Source of the DNA: Sclerotiophoma versabilis
Lineage: Eukaryota; Ascomycota; Dothideomycetes; Pleosporales; Didymellaceae
Length of the DNA: 64,000 bases
Assembly (NCBI GenBank): GCA_012274445.1
Contig: JAAROD010000004.1
Coordinates: 3,100,001-3,164,000 of the forward strand
Reading direction: 5' to 3'
Each line of letters starts with the position of its first letter. Within the stretch, counting starts at the first letter, position 1. Shown here in pieces: positions 1 through 10,187 of the stretch. A program made the position numbers and the translations under genes. The notes under the pieces are model-generated. The model was not told the origin of the DNA. It made no database searches and saw only the letters and a program-made list of their open reading frames with translations.

Positions 1-401
1 AGCGTTCGTAGTAGCTTGAACCATCATGATAAAGATGACGAAGATCCTGTGCGCAATAATTGATTGAAGAGGATGTGATACGCTGTTGCAAGATATGCGA
101 GGTCGAGCCGTGTGAAATTTTGTTAGTGTTTTGATCGAAGTCTTGAATGCCGTTGTCGTTGCGATCAGTGGCTTTGGTCGGCCGATGGAGAGTGTTCAAT
201 TCGGCAGTAAAGGTGATATCGGAGGCAATCTTTTGTACGTTCGCTCGTTGATGATTGATGTTGTTGATCCCGTTCGTACCACTCTGATTCCTCTTTCAGG
301 AGTGGATCCAGGCCTCACCACGGGGAGGTGGGATCAGAAGGCCCATAATAATATGATGCAAAGGTATACTGGGGGTATTAGTGGAGATAAGTATATCAAA
401 C

Positions 402-824
402 CTAGTTTTGCTTCTTCATCTTCTTCCTCAGCTCCACCTCCAGTTCCTCTTGCACGAGAGGGCGCAACTCCTCTCGCAACTCATCCTTCACCTCCGCCGT
501 CAACATCTCCACCAACTTCTCTCTCACCACCCGCTTGACGTACTCATCCAGAGCCTCCAATACCACCTTCTTCAACACCAGAAGCAGATGCCCTTCCCAG
601 ACGTGCCGACTCGTCGTCTCATCTACCTTGGCCTTCTTGGCCGCATCCTCCGCCTGGTGCTTCCTGCGCTCCTTGACGAAGGGCACTCTACCCCAAGCCC
701 AGCGGGCGACCCAACAGACCAACAACCAGACCCACCCCAAAAGAAGACCCAAAATAGATCCCAGTATAGCACCGTAGTGCGTTTGCGTTTGTATCGGCTC
801 GATTCCGCACTCGGCGAGGCGCAT
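402..824 (-). CDS. Small hypothetical membrane protein with C-terminal coiled coil
   Basis: A 140-residue frame opens at a true ATG. Near residues 18-45 it has one strongly hydrophobic segment rich in Leu, Gly and Trp, long enough for a membrane span. From about residue 50 to the end it becomes highly charged, with heptad-like Glu/Lys/Leu spacing that suggests a coiled coil facing one side of the membrane. I recognise no family. The codons upstream of the ATG (ending Asn-Asn-Arg-Asn-Val) also stay open for a short way, so a 5' exon is possible. The hydrophobic-then-charged order makes chance less likely, but small size and lack of homology keep confidence low. Confidence 0.4.
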   Translation of the reverse strand: MRLAECGIEPIQTQTHYGAILGSILGLLLGWVWLLVCWVARWAWGRVPFVKERRKHQAEDAAKKAKVDETTSRHVWEGHLLLVLKKVVLEALDEYVKRVVREKLVEMLTAEVKDELREELRPLVQEELEVELRKKMKKQN

Positions 825-1409
825 GACATTGCGGTTATTGGCAGACTACATTCATATTTCATATTAGCATTAATCTTAGCAGCATCCAAGCAAGGATTGT
901 GTGAAAGCAGTAATTGGTATATCCTGTACTGAGGCAGAAACGTAGGTATTCGAGCGATACGGGGATATTGGGCGTGACTGAAACCTGTACATACCATGAT
1001 TTTCATGAAGTGTGCCAAAGAGAGAAAGGCAGTGAAGCTGCACTGCCTCAGACACAGGACTTCAGACGCTAGTATTTTGAAGCAGGAGGTGCTTGTGCAG
1101 AACACCTGCTATGGGCGTAGCACCTCCTCCATTGAAGAAATTACTCCCTTATCCGTTCATAGACTGGGGGAAGTCGCATACCTAGACACGGTTCTCCATA
1201 GCTCTTTCCCCCATCGCCAAAAATATCTAGCTACAGAAAGACGCGAAGGTGCTTCTGATTTTGCCTTGTTTCTCAAAGTGAGCATGCGCTTTTCTCTGTT
1301 AGGTTTCGGAGGCGAAGGGTAACATTCGCAGAGATGTTATGGGTGAGTTGTATCGGTAGTTGTACTATGGCATACACATCTCCTATATCACTTAGCGCCA
1401 CCAACGTTC
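825..1409. other. Intergenic, no gene recognised
   Basis: This 585-bp gap lies between two minus-strand unknown genes. I see only short frames without family resemblance. It probably holds the 5' region of the small membrane protein gene and the 3' region of its neighbour. Confidence 0.4.
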
Positions 1410-2183
1410 TTATCCTTGGGGAGACACAGCCTGCACAAGATACCAAAATTCGCCAGTAGAATCATCGCACCCTTCAATTACCAAACCTTCCAAACCTCTG
1501 CTTTCCTGCCATTTGATCATAGCTTCACCCAGCAGCTTTCGCACCCCTTCATCATGTGCGACGAGGCGTGCAACATCTAAATGGCTCCGTACTGTCGCCC
1601 CAAGCGCGCACAGTCGATCACTCCATACTGAGCGATATTTCGCGAGCCAGGGTATGCGCTGTGCCACTATTGTCATTGTCCACCTGGAGGGATCACACTG
1701 GTGATCTGCATAGCTGGCAAGAAGTTTGAACACAAAGCTATCGGGGAGCTTGAGAAACTGCACGGGCTTGATGACGGCTTCTATGATCATTGTGCAGTCA
1801 CAATCTGGGATGGTGAGCCATGCCGGCCTGTCTACTTTTTTGAGCATGCTTCTTATAAGATGCGCGAGGTCGAGTAGAGAGGAATGTTCGGCCTCTGATA
1901 GAGTTGTCTTGGTATCTTCGATCTGACCTAATGCTGCGTTGAAGACAGTCATGTCGGCTTCGAAAGTAAAGGCTAGGACCTCTATCAGGTAGCGGCAGAG
2001 CTGTGATATCGCTTTTCTGCCGGCTGGACTTTCGGACCAATCTTCCACGATTCGGTAACTAGGACGTGGGGTCTGGGTGATGAGACGGGGTGCTGGGGGT
2101 GCTGGTAGTGTAGGCTCTGAATAGGGTGGCGGAGCATTGCTCGTGTAGCGCAGTATGGGATAGGCTTCGAAGATGCGCGCCAT
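1410..2183 (-). CDS. Hypothetical protein, 257 aa
   Basis: A single uninterrupted frame from a true ATG to TAA encodes 257 residues. The N-terminal 45 residues are Pro/Ser/Thr-rich and probably disordered. The rest looks like a compact, mostly helical domain with several Trp, Cys and Leu-rich segments, including a CDC motif near residue 127. There is no signal peptide and no convincing membrane span. I recognise no family. Composition and length over a GC-mixed region support a real gene, possibly lineage-restricted. It sits at the edge of the AT-rich repeat block that begins at about 2.6 kb. Confidence 0.55.
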   Translation of the reverse strand: MARIFEAYPILRYTSNAPPPYSEPTLPAPPAPRLITQTPRPSYRIVEDWSESPAGRKAISQLCRYLIEVLAFTFEADMTVFNAALGQIEDTKTTLSEAEHSSLLDLAHLIRSMLKKVDRPAWLTIPDCDCTMIIEAVIKPVQFLKLPDSFVFKLLASYADHQCDPSRWTMTIVAQRIPWLAKYRSVWSDRLCALGATVRSHLDVARLVAHDEGVRKLLGEAMIKWQESRGLEGLVIEGCDDSTGEFWYLVQAVSPQG

Positions 2184-3934
2184 TGTCGGCTTCGAAATAT
2201 TGTGGACCGTGGAGAATTATCAAGCAAAATGAACAGCTCAAGTCTTCGACTCCCTAAAATGTGTTTTGTGAGGCCTAGAAATACCTGGCGTAGTGGTGTT
2301 TGATTCTGAGAATGCTGTGCGTAGCCTTGCGGGCAGGACGAGTTTTTTTTTCTCCAAGAAGTGCGAGTTCGGGTTTAATATATCCTGGTGGGCAAATCTA
2401 CCGTGGTTCAAGATGAGCTAAAATCAGCGAACCATGTGCAGTCAGCTCCAAACGACCCCGTGAGAACGCATAGTTACGTCCTCACGACGCGATGTTGGGC
2501 CGTCCTTTGGAACGGTCCACTTCAACCCAAACAAATATGGCAATGTTATCGTGCTTTTGGACAGCCGTGACTGCTTGCACCAGATCGAATCAAGATCAAT
2601 TTTATTCTTGGAACTAGCCAGGTTCAAGATTTAGCCTGAAACATATCGTAGAATAATTCATTAACACCTACGTCTCGTACGTCAAAGCCGTAAGTTGCAT
2701 AGGCGGTATCTATGCCTTCTGTTGTTAGAACTTACGTGGGTCTGGTGTTTATGTCGCTGTTTTGTTTATGGCATTGCTGGTTGCGATTTTTACTATCAGT
2801 TGTAAGCTATGAGGGGAGCGTGTTTAGTTAACCAGAAATCGCATCGGTGTTAGGCTGCTGCTGCGCACTTACTTGTGTTTCCTTAGCGCTTGCGTATCCC
2901 AGTTGGCCTCGTTGGGATGGTTGGAGATTGGAAAACAGGAACAGCCAAGTCAACTAGAGTCGGAACTCCGACATTTGGCGTCACAGCGCAGGCGAAACGC
3001 CGCAAATCTATGTTCTTTGCCATCTGCTTACAGGAAGTGGCGAAACCGGATACAGTGTAATTAAGGGTATAAGTGGCAAACAGCGAGGAGACAATAAGGC
3101 TTCCCGTTCGCTCAGCCCTATTTAAGCAACGTACCGGCGGATTAGTAGTTAGGTAGGTGACCACTAGCGACTTAGTCCCTATCTACAAGTTTGATATTAC
3201 GTCTGCTTTTTGTTACTATACCGTAATCTTTCTCCCCCACGAAAAAAGGGATGCCGAGCGCTGCCACAATCATGCCAAGAAGCCTACTAACAAATCAACG
3301 CGTACCGAATAGGTGTAGCGGCGCTAAATCGTAAGTGCTTCTTTGCTTTGGCTGTTCTGATAGGCCAGCTCTAAATTGTACTAAAACAACTGCTACTGCT
3401 TTAGTTTGTTAATAGTTTACCCAGCACGTGCCCACTTCTAGGCCAAGTAGGCAGGTGCCCTCCTAATGTTAGGGGCAACATAGCGTCCGTTCCTGGTTCT
3501 GCAATGGACAGTGCGTTCACAGCTGGTACAAGATTGCATTGGCCTAACAACCACGAAATCCTCCACCCTTATCTTTACATAGTTTCACTATACTATAACA
3601 GCCAACGTGCCACATAGGTTGTTGATGGAGTTCCGTAGACAGTACTGACATCGTCCGAGGCCGAAGCCCCCACAATACGGATGTGATTATAGTACAAGGA
3701 TCGTACTTTACTTAACTACTGTTAAAATCAGACTCTATCTAGGACTTTCAGGGGCGCCGGATTTTTAAAATACCTCTATTAATCAGACACTCTAGTACTA
3801 ATTACTAAGACTAGCTACAATATTATATTCTACATTAAAGTGTTATAATACAAGCTAAGATTAACAGTTATTATAAATAGTAAAGCAAAATATAACTACA
3901 CTACCAAGATTAAAACGTCTTGTTACAGTACTAA
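2184..3934. other. Intergenic DNA grading into AT-rich repeat relics
   Basis: No credible gene is seen. From about 2.6 kb, and strongly from 3.7 to 3.93 kb, the DNA is AT-rich and TA-rich with many stops in all frames, which is typical of RIP-mutated repeats. I could not assign this part to an element. It flanks the nested transposons. Confidence 0.5.
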
Positions 3935-3975
3935 GCCAAAAGTCTGTTCGCCTGGAACGCACGTGCCACTACTAC
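3935..3975. repeat. Left terminal inverted repeat of the Tc1-like element
   Basis: Starts GCCAAAAGTCTGTTCG, which is exactly complementary to 7416-7431. The next bases align to the right end with one gap and several substitutions. Confidence 0.75.
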
Positions 3976-4101
3976 CCATCCAAACACCAGAGCAACGCGT
4001 TCTTTAACGCCACGTTACTCTATTAATATAAGGTCTTTTGGCACTGAAATTTCAGGGAATTAAATGCCTAGGGGTGAATTAACAGAAGCGCAACACGTGT
4101 A

Positions 4102-4148
4102 CCGTGCCAAGTCACCAGCCGAGCCGGTTCACCGGCCGAGCCACCCCA
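4102..4148. repeat. Left terminal inverted repeat of the pogo/Fot-like element
   Basis: 47 bp starting CCGTGCC directly after TA at 4100-4101. It matches the reverse complement of 6207-6253 except at one base. It contains a direct GCCGAGCC pair around CGGTTCACCG, possibly transposase-binding subrepeats (inference). Confidence 0.92.
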
Positions 4149-4169
4149 CCAACTTCAACACCTACTTTC

Positions 4170-6099
4170 CACGCCCCAATAACTCAACACCATTATAACT
4201 CTACAAAGTGCCCTTGCAAAGATAAAGAAATTGAAGCCAGGCGCTTCTTTTTCGTACCGGGCGCTTGCCAAAAAACACACTTGTGATCGCACTACTTTGT
4301 TAAAACACCACCAGGGTCAGAGAACCACTAATGCAGCGTCCCACCAACATCAACGTCTCCTACACCTATGTGATAAGGCAGAGCTTGTACAGTACATCAG
4401 AGGACTTACAGAGCAACACATACCACCTACAAGACAAATAAGAATTAATTTTGCAACACCTTTGTGTTAATAGGAGCCCTTATATAGCTAGGTAATAAGG
4501 CTCTTAAAACAGTACCCTAACACACTTATTACGGCCTGGACCACCTCTATAGATACTAATTGTTACAACGCTAATAACAGTAAAAGATACCATGCCTATT
4601 TTAAGCTGCTGCATACTAGAATAACGGAGTTTAATGTTCTTCCTAAGAACACATACAATATAGACAAGAAGGGATTTATAATTAGGGTGATTGGTAAGAG
4701 CAAGAGGGTCTTTAATAAGGTACTACACAAGGAGAGGTAGTTTAAACAGGCTTCTTATAATAGGAATTAGGACTAGGTCACTGTAATAGGTGCTATATGT
4801 GCTGATAGGACAACCCTACCCCTAGCAGTAATCTTTTCAGCTAGCAGAAACAAGATCTAAGCTAACTAGGTAAGGGAAATTGACCTAAAGAAGCACTTAC
4901 TGTACATTAGAGTGTCTCCTACAGGCTGGACAAACGATAATCTTAGTGTTAAGTGGCTTAAGAAGGTGTTTAATCCCCCTACTAAGCGGAAAGCTTAGAG
5001 AAAGTACAGGTTATTAATCCTTAATAGCCACAGCAGCCACGTAACAAGAAGATTCATTAACTACTATAATAAGCATTGAATTCTACTGCTTATCTTCCCT
5101 CTACACGCTACCTATACACTGCAACCACTAAATGTAGCTTGCTTTAAGTTACTAAGTCAGAACTACTCCAAAGGACTGGTCAAACACAATCATTTTACTA
5201 AGAGATAGATCCCACTGAACAAGGGAGACTTTATAAGCCTTTTCTAGCCTGCTTAGGTTAATACATTTACTAAAAAGTTGGTGTTAAGTGCTTTTGAATC
5301 TACTGGAATCAACCTACCGGACGCGGACGTCATACTCAATCAATTCAAGAAACCACCACCCCTACTAACTCCTTTACCACCTGCAACACCTCTGGCACAG
5401 ACTGAGCCTCAGCCTGCTCTTTCTGAACCTAATTGGTTGCGTTGCAAGTTAGATTTAAACCGTGCAGTAAAGTATAGGGACGTTAAGGCAGCCAACTTAG
5501 TGATACAACAAGTGCATTAGTACCACGTGCTTAATAAGCTTAAAGATCACTAAATACAAGGCTTCAAAGACGCTGCAGAGGCTAAGAAGAGACGTAATAA
5601 GAAGAAGAAAGTGCTACCACTGTCACCGCGAGACCCCAATGTGCAAGGTGGTGCTACCTTCTTTAATTCTAGTGCTGTTGCACGTGCAAACCACCGTATA
5701 AGAGTAAAGGAGAAGGAAGACCTTGAAGCTGAGGCTGCAAAGAAAACCAAGAAGCAAATTGAGCTCAACAACAAGCTTCTCAAAGCCAAACAGCAGGCAG
5801 ATACTAGAAAGAAGAGGTTAGAAGACGCGGAGAAGAGGGCTCAAATGAAGGCCCAGGAACAGGCAGAAAAGGACGCTTGGAAGGCCGAGAAAGAGAGTGC
5901 AAGAGCGCTCAAAGAAGCATCCAAATTACCTAAAAAGGCAAGGAAGAAAGCCTCAGCAAAGCTGCAGCTAAAAGTAACAAAGCGTGGTAGAGGTGCTGGA
6001 CAGCGTCGAGTCCCAGTGGTTCATGAGCGTTCCCCGACGCCCCCACTTCGCCAGGCAAGCAGCGGCCGCGTTATTAGGCCTACAAAAAAACTGAGATAG
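4170..6099 (+). pseudogene. Pogo/Fot-type transposase (HTH-CENPB-DDE_1), inactivated
   Basis: Pieces of one transposase are readable in order. An N-terminal HTH lies at about 4230-4470 (SYRALAKKH, then IRGLTEQHIPPTRQ). A DDE_1 core lies at about 4600-5280 (YNIDKKGF, then LLILNSHSSH). A Lys/Glu-rich, coiled-coil-like C-terminus lies at 5611-6099. Many in-frame TAG/TAA stops separate the pieces. The second catalytic block normally reads DGHGSH in this family; here it is NSHSSH, so the catalytic Asp is Asn. The pattern fits G-to-A/C-to-T decay. The start is approximate. Confidence 0.8.
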
Positions 6100-6206
6100 C
6101 CAAAAGATGCGCAATAGTCAATAATACCGTCCGCCAATTTCTTTTAGCAATAATACCTATTGTACGTGGTAAAATAACCTCAATTCTATATGGGTGCTTG
6201 GGGTGA

Positions 6207-6253
6207 TGGGGTGGCTCGGCCGGTGAACCGGCTCGGCTGATGACTTGGCACGG
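6207..6253. repeat. Right terminal inverted repeat of the pogo/Fot-like element
   Basis: 47 bp ending GGCACGG, directly before TA at 6254-6255. It is the reverse complement of 4102-4148 with one mismatch. Confidence 0.92.
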
Positions 6254-7390
6254 TACCGTATTGCTTAGCCTAAGTTGACGCTAGTGCGCAGACGTCTGAA
6301 ATAGCAGAGAATCTTAGCTGCTCTTAACGCTGCGTCTAAAAAACAATTGCCTAATAGAAGGATACCTCTAGCAACACCATAGAAGCAAGGGATAGCCGGC
6401 TACCTATTACAACTAGGAGAGATTATCGCCGGCTTCTTAGAATTGCTAAAAAGAACCCTTAGATAGAGTACTAGAAGCTTATAGATGAGGCAGGGTTGTA
6501 GGATAGTAACTAGGCCTTACCCTAGGTATCTCAACGCACTGTACAACAAGCGATGGCTGCAGAGGGATATCGCAAGTTTAGAGCTAAACGCAGACCAAAA
6601 ATCAATGCTGGTACAGCAAATCTCTGTCGTAGGCTTGCTGCAGATTAGCAGGGCTTTGATTGGGGACGGCGTTGGTTCAAGTTCAGTGACGAGTGTAGTA
6701 TTGCCCGTGGGTCTGGCTACAACACAACCTGGGTATAGCGATTACTAGAGGATAAATAGTCTCACGAGATAGTAGAAGAGGTTAGCACTTTAAGACAACC
6801 TGCTCGCATGGTGTAGGCGTTGATATCGTTGACTCCGGGTGGTCGAGTTTAGCGTAGTCTACTTGTGGTTATGACCCGGGATGAGACAGCTCTACGGCGT
6901 GGGTACAGTGCCTAAAGCTATATTTGGGCATTAGAAGAAGGCCTCCAGCCTGACTATAGGCCTGGCTAGTGGTTTATGCAGGATAACATACGTATTCATA
7001 CTGCCTATTTGTTACAGGAGTGGTTGGAGGTTCACGGGGTTGCCACAGTCAGCTGGCTGCTATACTCTCCTAACCTTAACCCTATTAAACACTTCTGGTG
7101 GGCACTTAAAAAGAAGCTCTATGAGCTTTATCCTGAGTTTGACTATGTAGGAGACTCTGCCGAGGAATAGGAGGCGTTTGAACAGGGGTTGCATGAGGCA
7201 TGGGCTGCCATACCTGACTTCCTTATCTGCTCGCTTATTAGGTCTATGCCACAACGCCTAGACGCTGTAAGACAGGCAAGGGGTTACCAGACTAAATATT
7301 GAGTATAATCTGATTATTTCACTACCCTTGCAGTCTAAATCTATCTACGCTGTGTAGAGTTATCCTCTGCTGAAGTTGATGACAATATGT

Positions 7391-7431
7391 GGTGATGGTG
7401 GCTCGTGCGCCCGCGCGAACAGACTTTTGGC
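7391..7431. repeat. Right terminal inverted repeat of the Tc1-like element
   Basis: Ends CGAACAGACTTTTGGC, complementary to 3935-3950. A shared CGTGCG/CGCACG block continues inward. Confidence 0.75.
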
Positions 7432-7490
7432 ACCTGATTGTATAATGGCATAAGTTACAACTATGTTTTCATCTAGCAATACGTTTTTGA

Positions 7491-8921
7491 TTATGCGCTT
7501 CCAACGAAAGCGTTATAGTTGTTTGGGCTGGATCCCGGGCTCGACATAATCTGCCTACCCGATCCCTGAATAACCGTTGCCCCATTCCTGATAATCTTGA
7601 CCGTGACCGCGCCCGTCTGACCATTGACGTTGCGTGAGAAATGGTTCAGACCCTGCTTGGTAGCCTGGAAGGTCGTCGGACTATTGCTGCCAATCTGCAC
7701 GCTGATCTGGGCGGGCAGGGACTTGATCAGTGCCGTAAAGAAGACCTTGTCCTGGAGACAAGTTGCGGGGGAGAACGTTGTTTGCCAAGGGGCATTGCAG
7801 ACGACGCCGTTAGGATTTGCAGCAGCAGGGTAGACGCGGTACCAATACGAGAGCTTCTCGGTGGTGACGGCGGGTTCGACACCGCCGTTCTTGTAGGTTG
7901 CAATGTAGTGCGGTAGCAAAGCACGCCAGCCGTCGTGTGGCATGTTGTTCACATACCACTTTGCGCTCCCCTCCGGCGCGTCAGGGATGCCGGCATCAAA
8001 AATAGGGCCCACGTAGTGCGACTCGCCAAAGTCGTTCCAGGTCACAATCTGCACAAACTGCGGCTTGATATCGTATACGTGCTCCCATCGCTGGTGCCAT
8101 AGGTCGTCGCCCCGCCAGAGGCGCCGCTTGCCGTACTGGGGCAGGTCGGTGAAAAACCAAGGCGATACGCCCATCATGTACTGACCATTCACGCCCTTCC
8201 AGGCAACATCAGGATCGGTAGCGGGGTCGGTGGGCATGTCGTTGGGGCCGTTGGGCCACATGTTCCAGGAGAAGACTCCATCAATGGTGTTGAGGTAGTT
8301 GCGGTGCCAATTAGGGTCGCGGCTCGTGTACTCTGGGATGAAGTAGATGCCACGCGAGGAGAATTGAGACTTGATCGATGCCCAGTCGCCCACGTTGTTG
8401 GAGCCTTCGAATGTGGATACAATGGCTTTACCAGTGTTCTGAAAGCGCGTGTATGGATGCTTGGCATACGAATAGTTCTCAATATACTGTTTCCAGTCAA
8501 TATGTATCCCGAATGGCTAAAGAAACGAGATTAACCCACAGCCGATAGCACCGTCTTCACATCCGCAGCGGGCCAGGCTCCCTGTGTGCCACCCTCATAG
8601 TCGAACGCGAAGAGCAGCTTAAATTCGTTTGCGACCTCATTGGAGGCCTGGAAGGCGAGGCTGACCTGCGTCTCGATGGTTCCGCGCCAGGGTGTTCCCA
8701 TGTTCAGCACGAAACCATCGATACCGGCCGCTTGAGCGAGACGGATGTCGCTGATCCATCTGTTCTTGTCGTACGCGCCATTGTTACCAACCTAAATGTA
8801 TAAGTATAAAGATATGCACCGTTAATGGTATGCCTACAATAACATGTGCGAACACGCGCTGAGCAGCAGCGAAACGCAGCAGGTTCGCGACTGCGAAAAA
8901 TAGGGTGCAAAGAAGCAGCAT
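7491..8921 (-). CDS. Secreted alpha-1,3-glucanase (mutanase), glycoside hydrolase family 71
   Basis: Three exons (8921-8838, 8791-8540, 8486-7491) give 443 residues. The introns are 46 bp (GTAGGC...TTTAG) and 53 bp (GTGGGT...ACAG, with a TTGAC branch-like site). The N-terminus is a signal peptide ending near FAAAQ, and the mature chain opens RVFAHVIVG, the usual GH71 start. Other family marks are AAGIDGFVLN, then HPYTRFQNTGKAIVSTFEG, and TWNDFGESHYVGP. The C-terminal ~130 residues form the usual beta-rich accessory part. GH71 enzymes hydrolyse alpha-1,3-glucan of fungal cell walls and act outside the cell in wall remodelling or mycophagy. The gene lies just beyond the transposon block but its frame is intact. 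Confidence 0.92.
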
Positions 8922-10187
8922 ATCGCTTACATGCGTGATGATTGACTGATCGCGATGATGTTTGGCAGAGCCTGATGCTCGTACTTTATAGTCGGATGGG
9001 GACCATTATTTCTGGAGAAGCTTCAATGTAGTACACCTACAAGAGTGGAGACACTGGACACCTAATCTTGGATGTTCTATTCAAAGGTTAAACTGCATAA
9101 AACCGAGAGTACTGATTCGTATTCCTACGGTAGAGGACCTCGTTTAGGCTGCTAGTCCCCTCTCGCAGGATTCGTTGCTTATCCGAACCCAGAGAATACG
9201 GATGCCCCGGGGCCCTGTCCCACAAAACACATTGTTAGGAGGCAGGCCGCTGAGGGCAATAGCCAGTAGAAAACTAAATATATTGAATAGTCTGCAGCTC
9301 TAGTTTAGGGCTATAGAAGTTTAATATACCTATACTAGGGCTTAGCTATTTAGTAGTTGCGCGCACTACGCGAACACCCTACGCGCACGGACACGGTATA
9401 CCTAATTGGTCAGCGCCGCTCCACTGCGAAGTGAGCAGCCACACGGGGATACTTCCCACTTAGGTCATCTGAAGGCTTCAGCTCGCGTATGATACGACGG
9501 TATGCCACCACAATGAACGCGGCGTAGGCCAGGGTAGCAGCCTCAGCCCTCCCCTCGATCAGGGCTAATTCCCGTTCTGCACTGATGCTTCCGTACTGCG
9601 CACCACAGGGTCTTGATAGAAGTGAGACAGCAAGACTACAACATGTCAGCCTTTGACATGTTAACTTTAAGATATGCCCAGAACCTTATAAGCGAATACC
9701 CGCTGTTGTATTTTTTTGCAGGTGCTTTCCAATCTACCTCAAGGTGCCAGCCTTGACTGTAACTCAAGATTTCCCCACTCCTTTGTGCCCTCCTCTTGAC
9801 TCTCGTTTAGACTGTGGGGTTGTTGAATGGATTTTGTACATGTAATGAACGCTGTGGCACTCAGTCGACACCGCAATTGTTTTGTTGGAGAGAAAGAGAA
9901 GAATTGTGCCAGAGGGTGGTCTGTGTCAAGTCTTGGGTATATATCTATCTTCCTTACTCGACATTGCGAGCCTGCAATGCCACTTGTGCGGCTACGCCAA
10001 CCGTGTGTGAACCAATCGGATGGCTATAACACCAGTAACGCCCTTTCTATGCTATTCGTACACCGTAGTGCTGAGGCGTCGTGGTAGTCTCTTTGCACGC
10101 AGGCTTCTTTGCTCTAATCGTAAAGGAGTAGAGGGCCGTCGTATTATTGAGGGCATCCTGGATCGGAAACCTTACCTTCTCGATACC
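8922..10187. other. Intergenic, partly AT-rich relic
   Basis: No gene is recognised. About 9240-9360 is AT-rich with TA-rich decay like the transposon block and may be a short RIP-mutated relic. The rest includes the GH71 promoter side and the downstream side of the Clr2-like gene. Open frames at 9814-10230 lack any family features. Confidence 0.45.

Larger units (their letters stand above)
4102..6253 (+). mobile_element. Pogo/Fot-like DNA transposon inserted in the Tc1-like element
   Basis: The element is 2152 bp. It is bounded by 47-bp terminal inverted repeats (4102-4148 and 6207-6253) that differ at one position, and by a TA on each side (4100-4101 and 6254-6255), the target-site duplication typical of the Tc1/mariner/pogo superfamily. 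Inside is a degenerate transposase of the fungal pogo/Fot type with a Psq/CENP-B-like helix-turn-helix and DDE_1 core. The near-identical repeats indicate a younger insertion than the outer element. Confidence 0.9.
4064..7302 (+). pseudogene. Tc1-like (DDE_3) transposase, degenerate and interrupted
   Basis: The frame starts at ATG 4064, twelve codons before the insertion of the inner element. It resumes in the same phase at 6256 once one TA copy is removed, then runs to a TGA at 7300-7302. Several in-frame TAG stops interrupt it. The second catalytic Asp is kept in QDN near 6980. The downstream motif normally read SPDLNPIEH here reads SPNLNPIKH, so a conserved Asp and the presumed catalytic Glu are both lost by G-to-A changes. 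The gene cannot encode an active enzyme. Confidence 0.8.
3935..7431 (+). mobile_element. Tc1/mariner-like DNA transposon (outer, split by a second element)
   Basis: The ends carry imperfect inverted repeats: 3935-3950 is the exact reverse complement of 7416-7431, and similarity continues inward with one indel for about 40 bp. Removing the inserted 2.15-kb element leaves about 1.34 kb, a normal size for a Tc1-like element. The right half encodes the Tc1/DDE_3 signature: MQDNIRIHTA, then SPNLNPIKHFWWALKKK. The frame is broken by stops. No clear TA duplication flanks the outer ends, which may have been lost to mutation. Family assignment is firm; the exact ends are good to a few bases. Confidence 0.82.
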
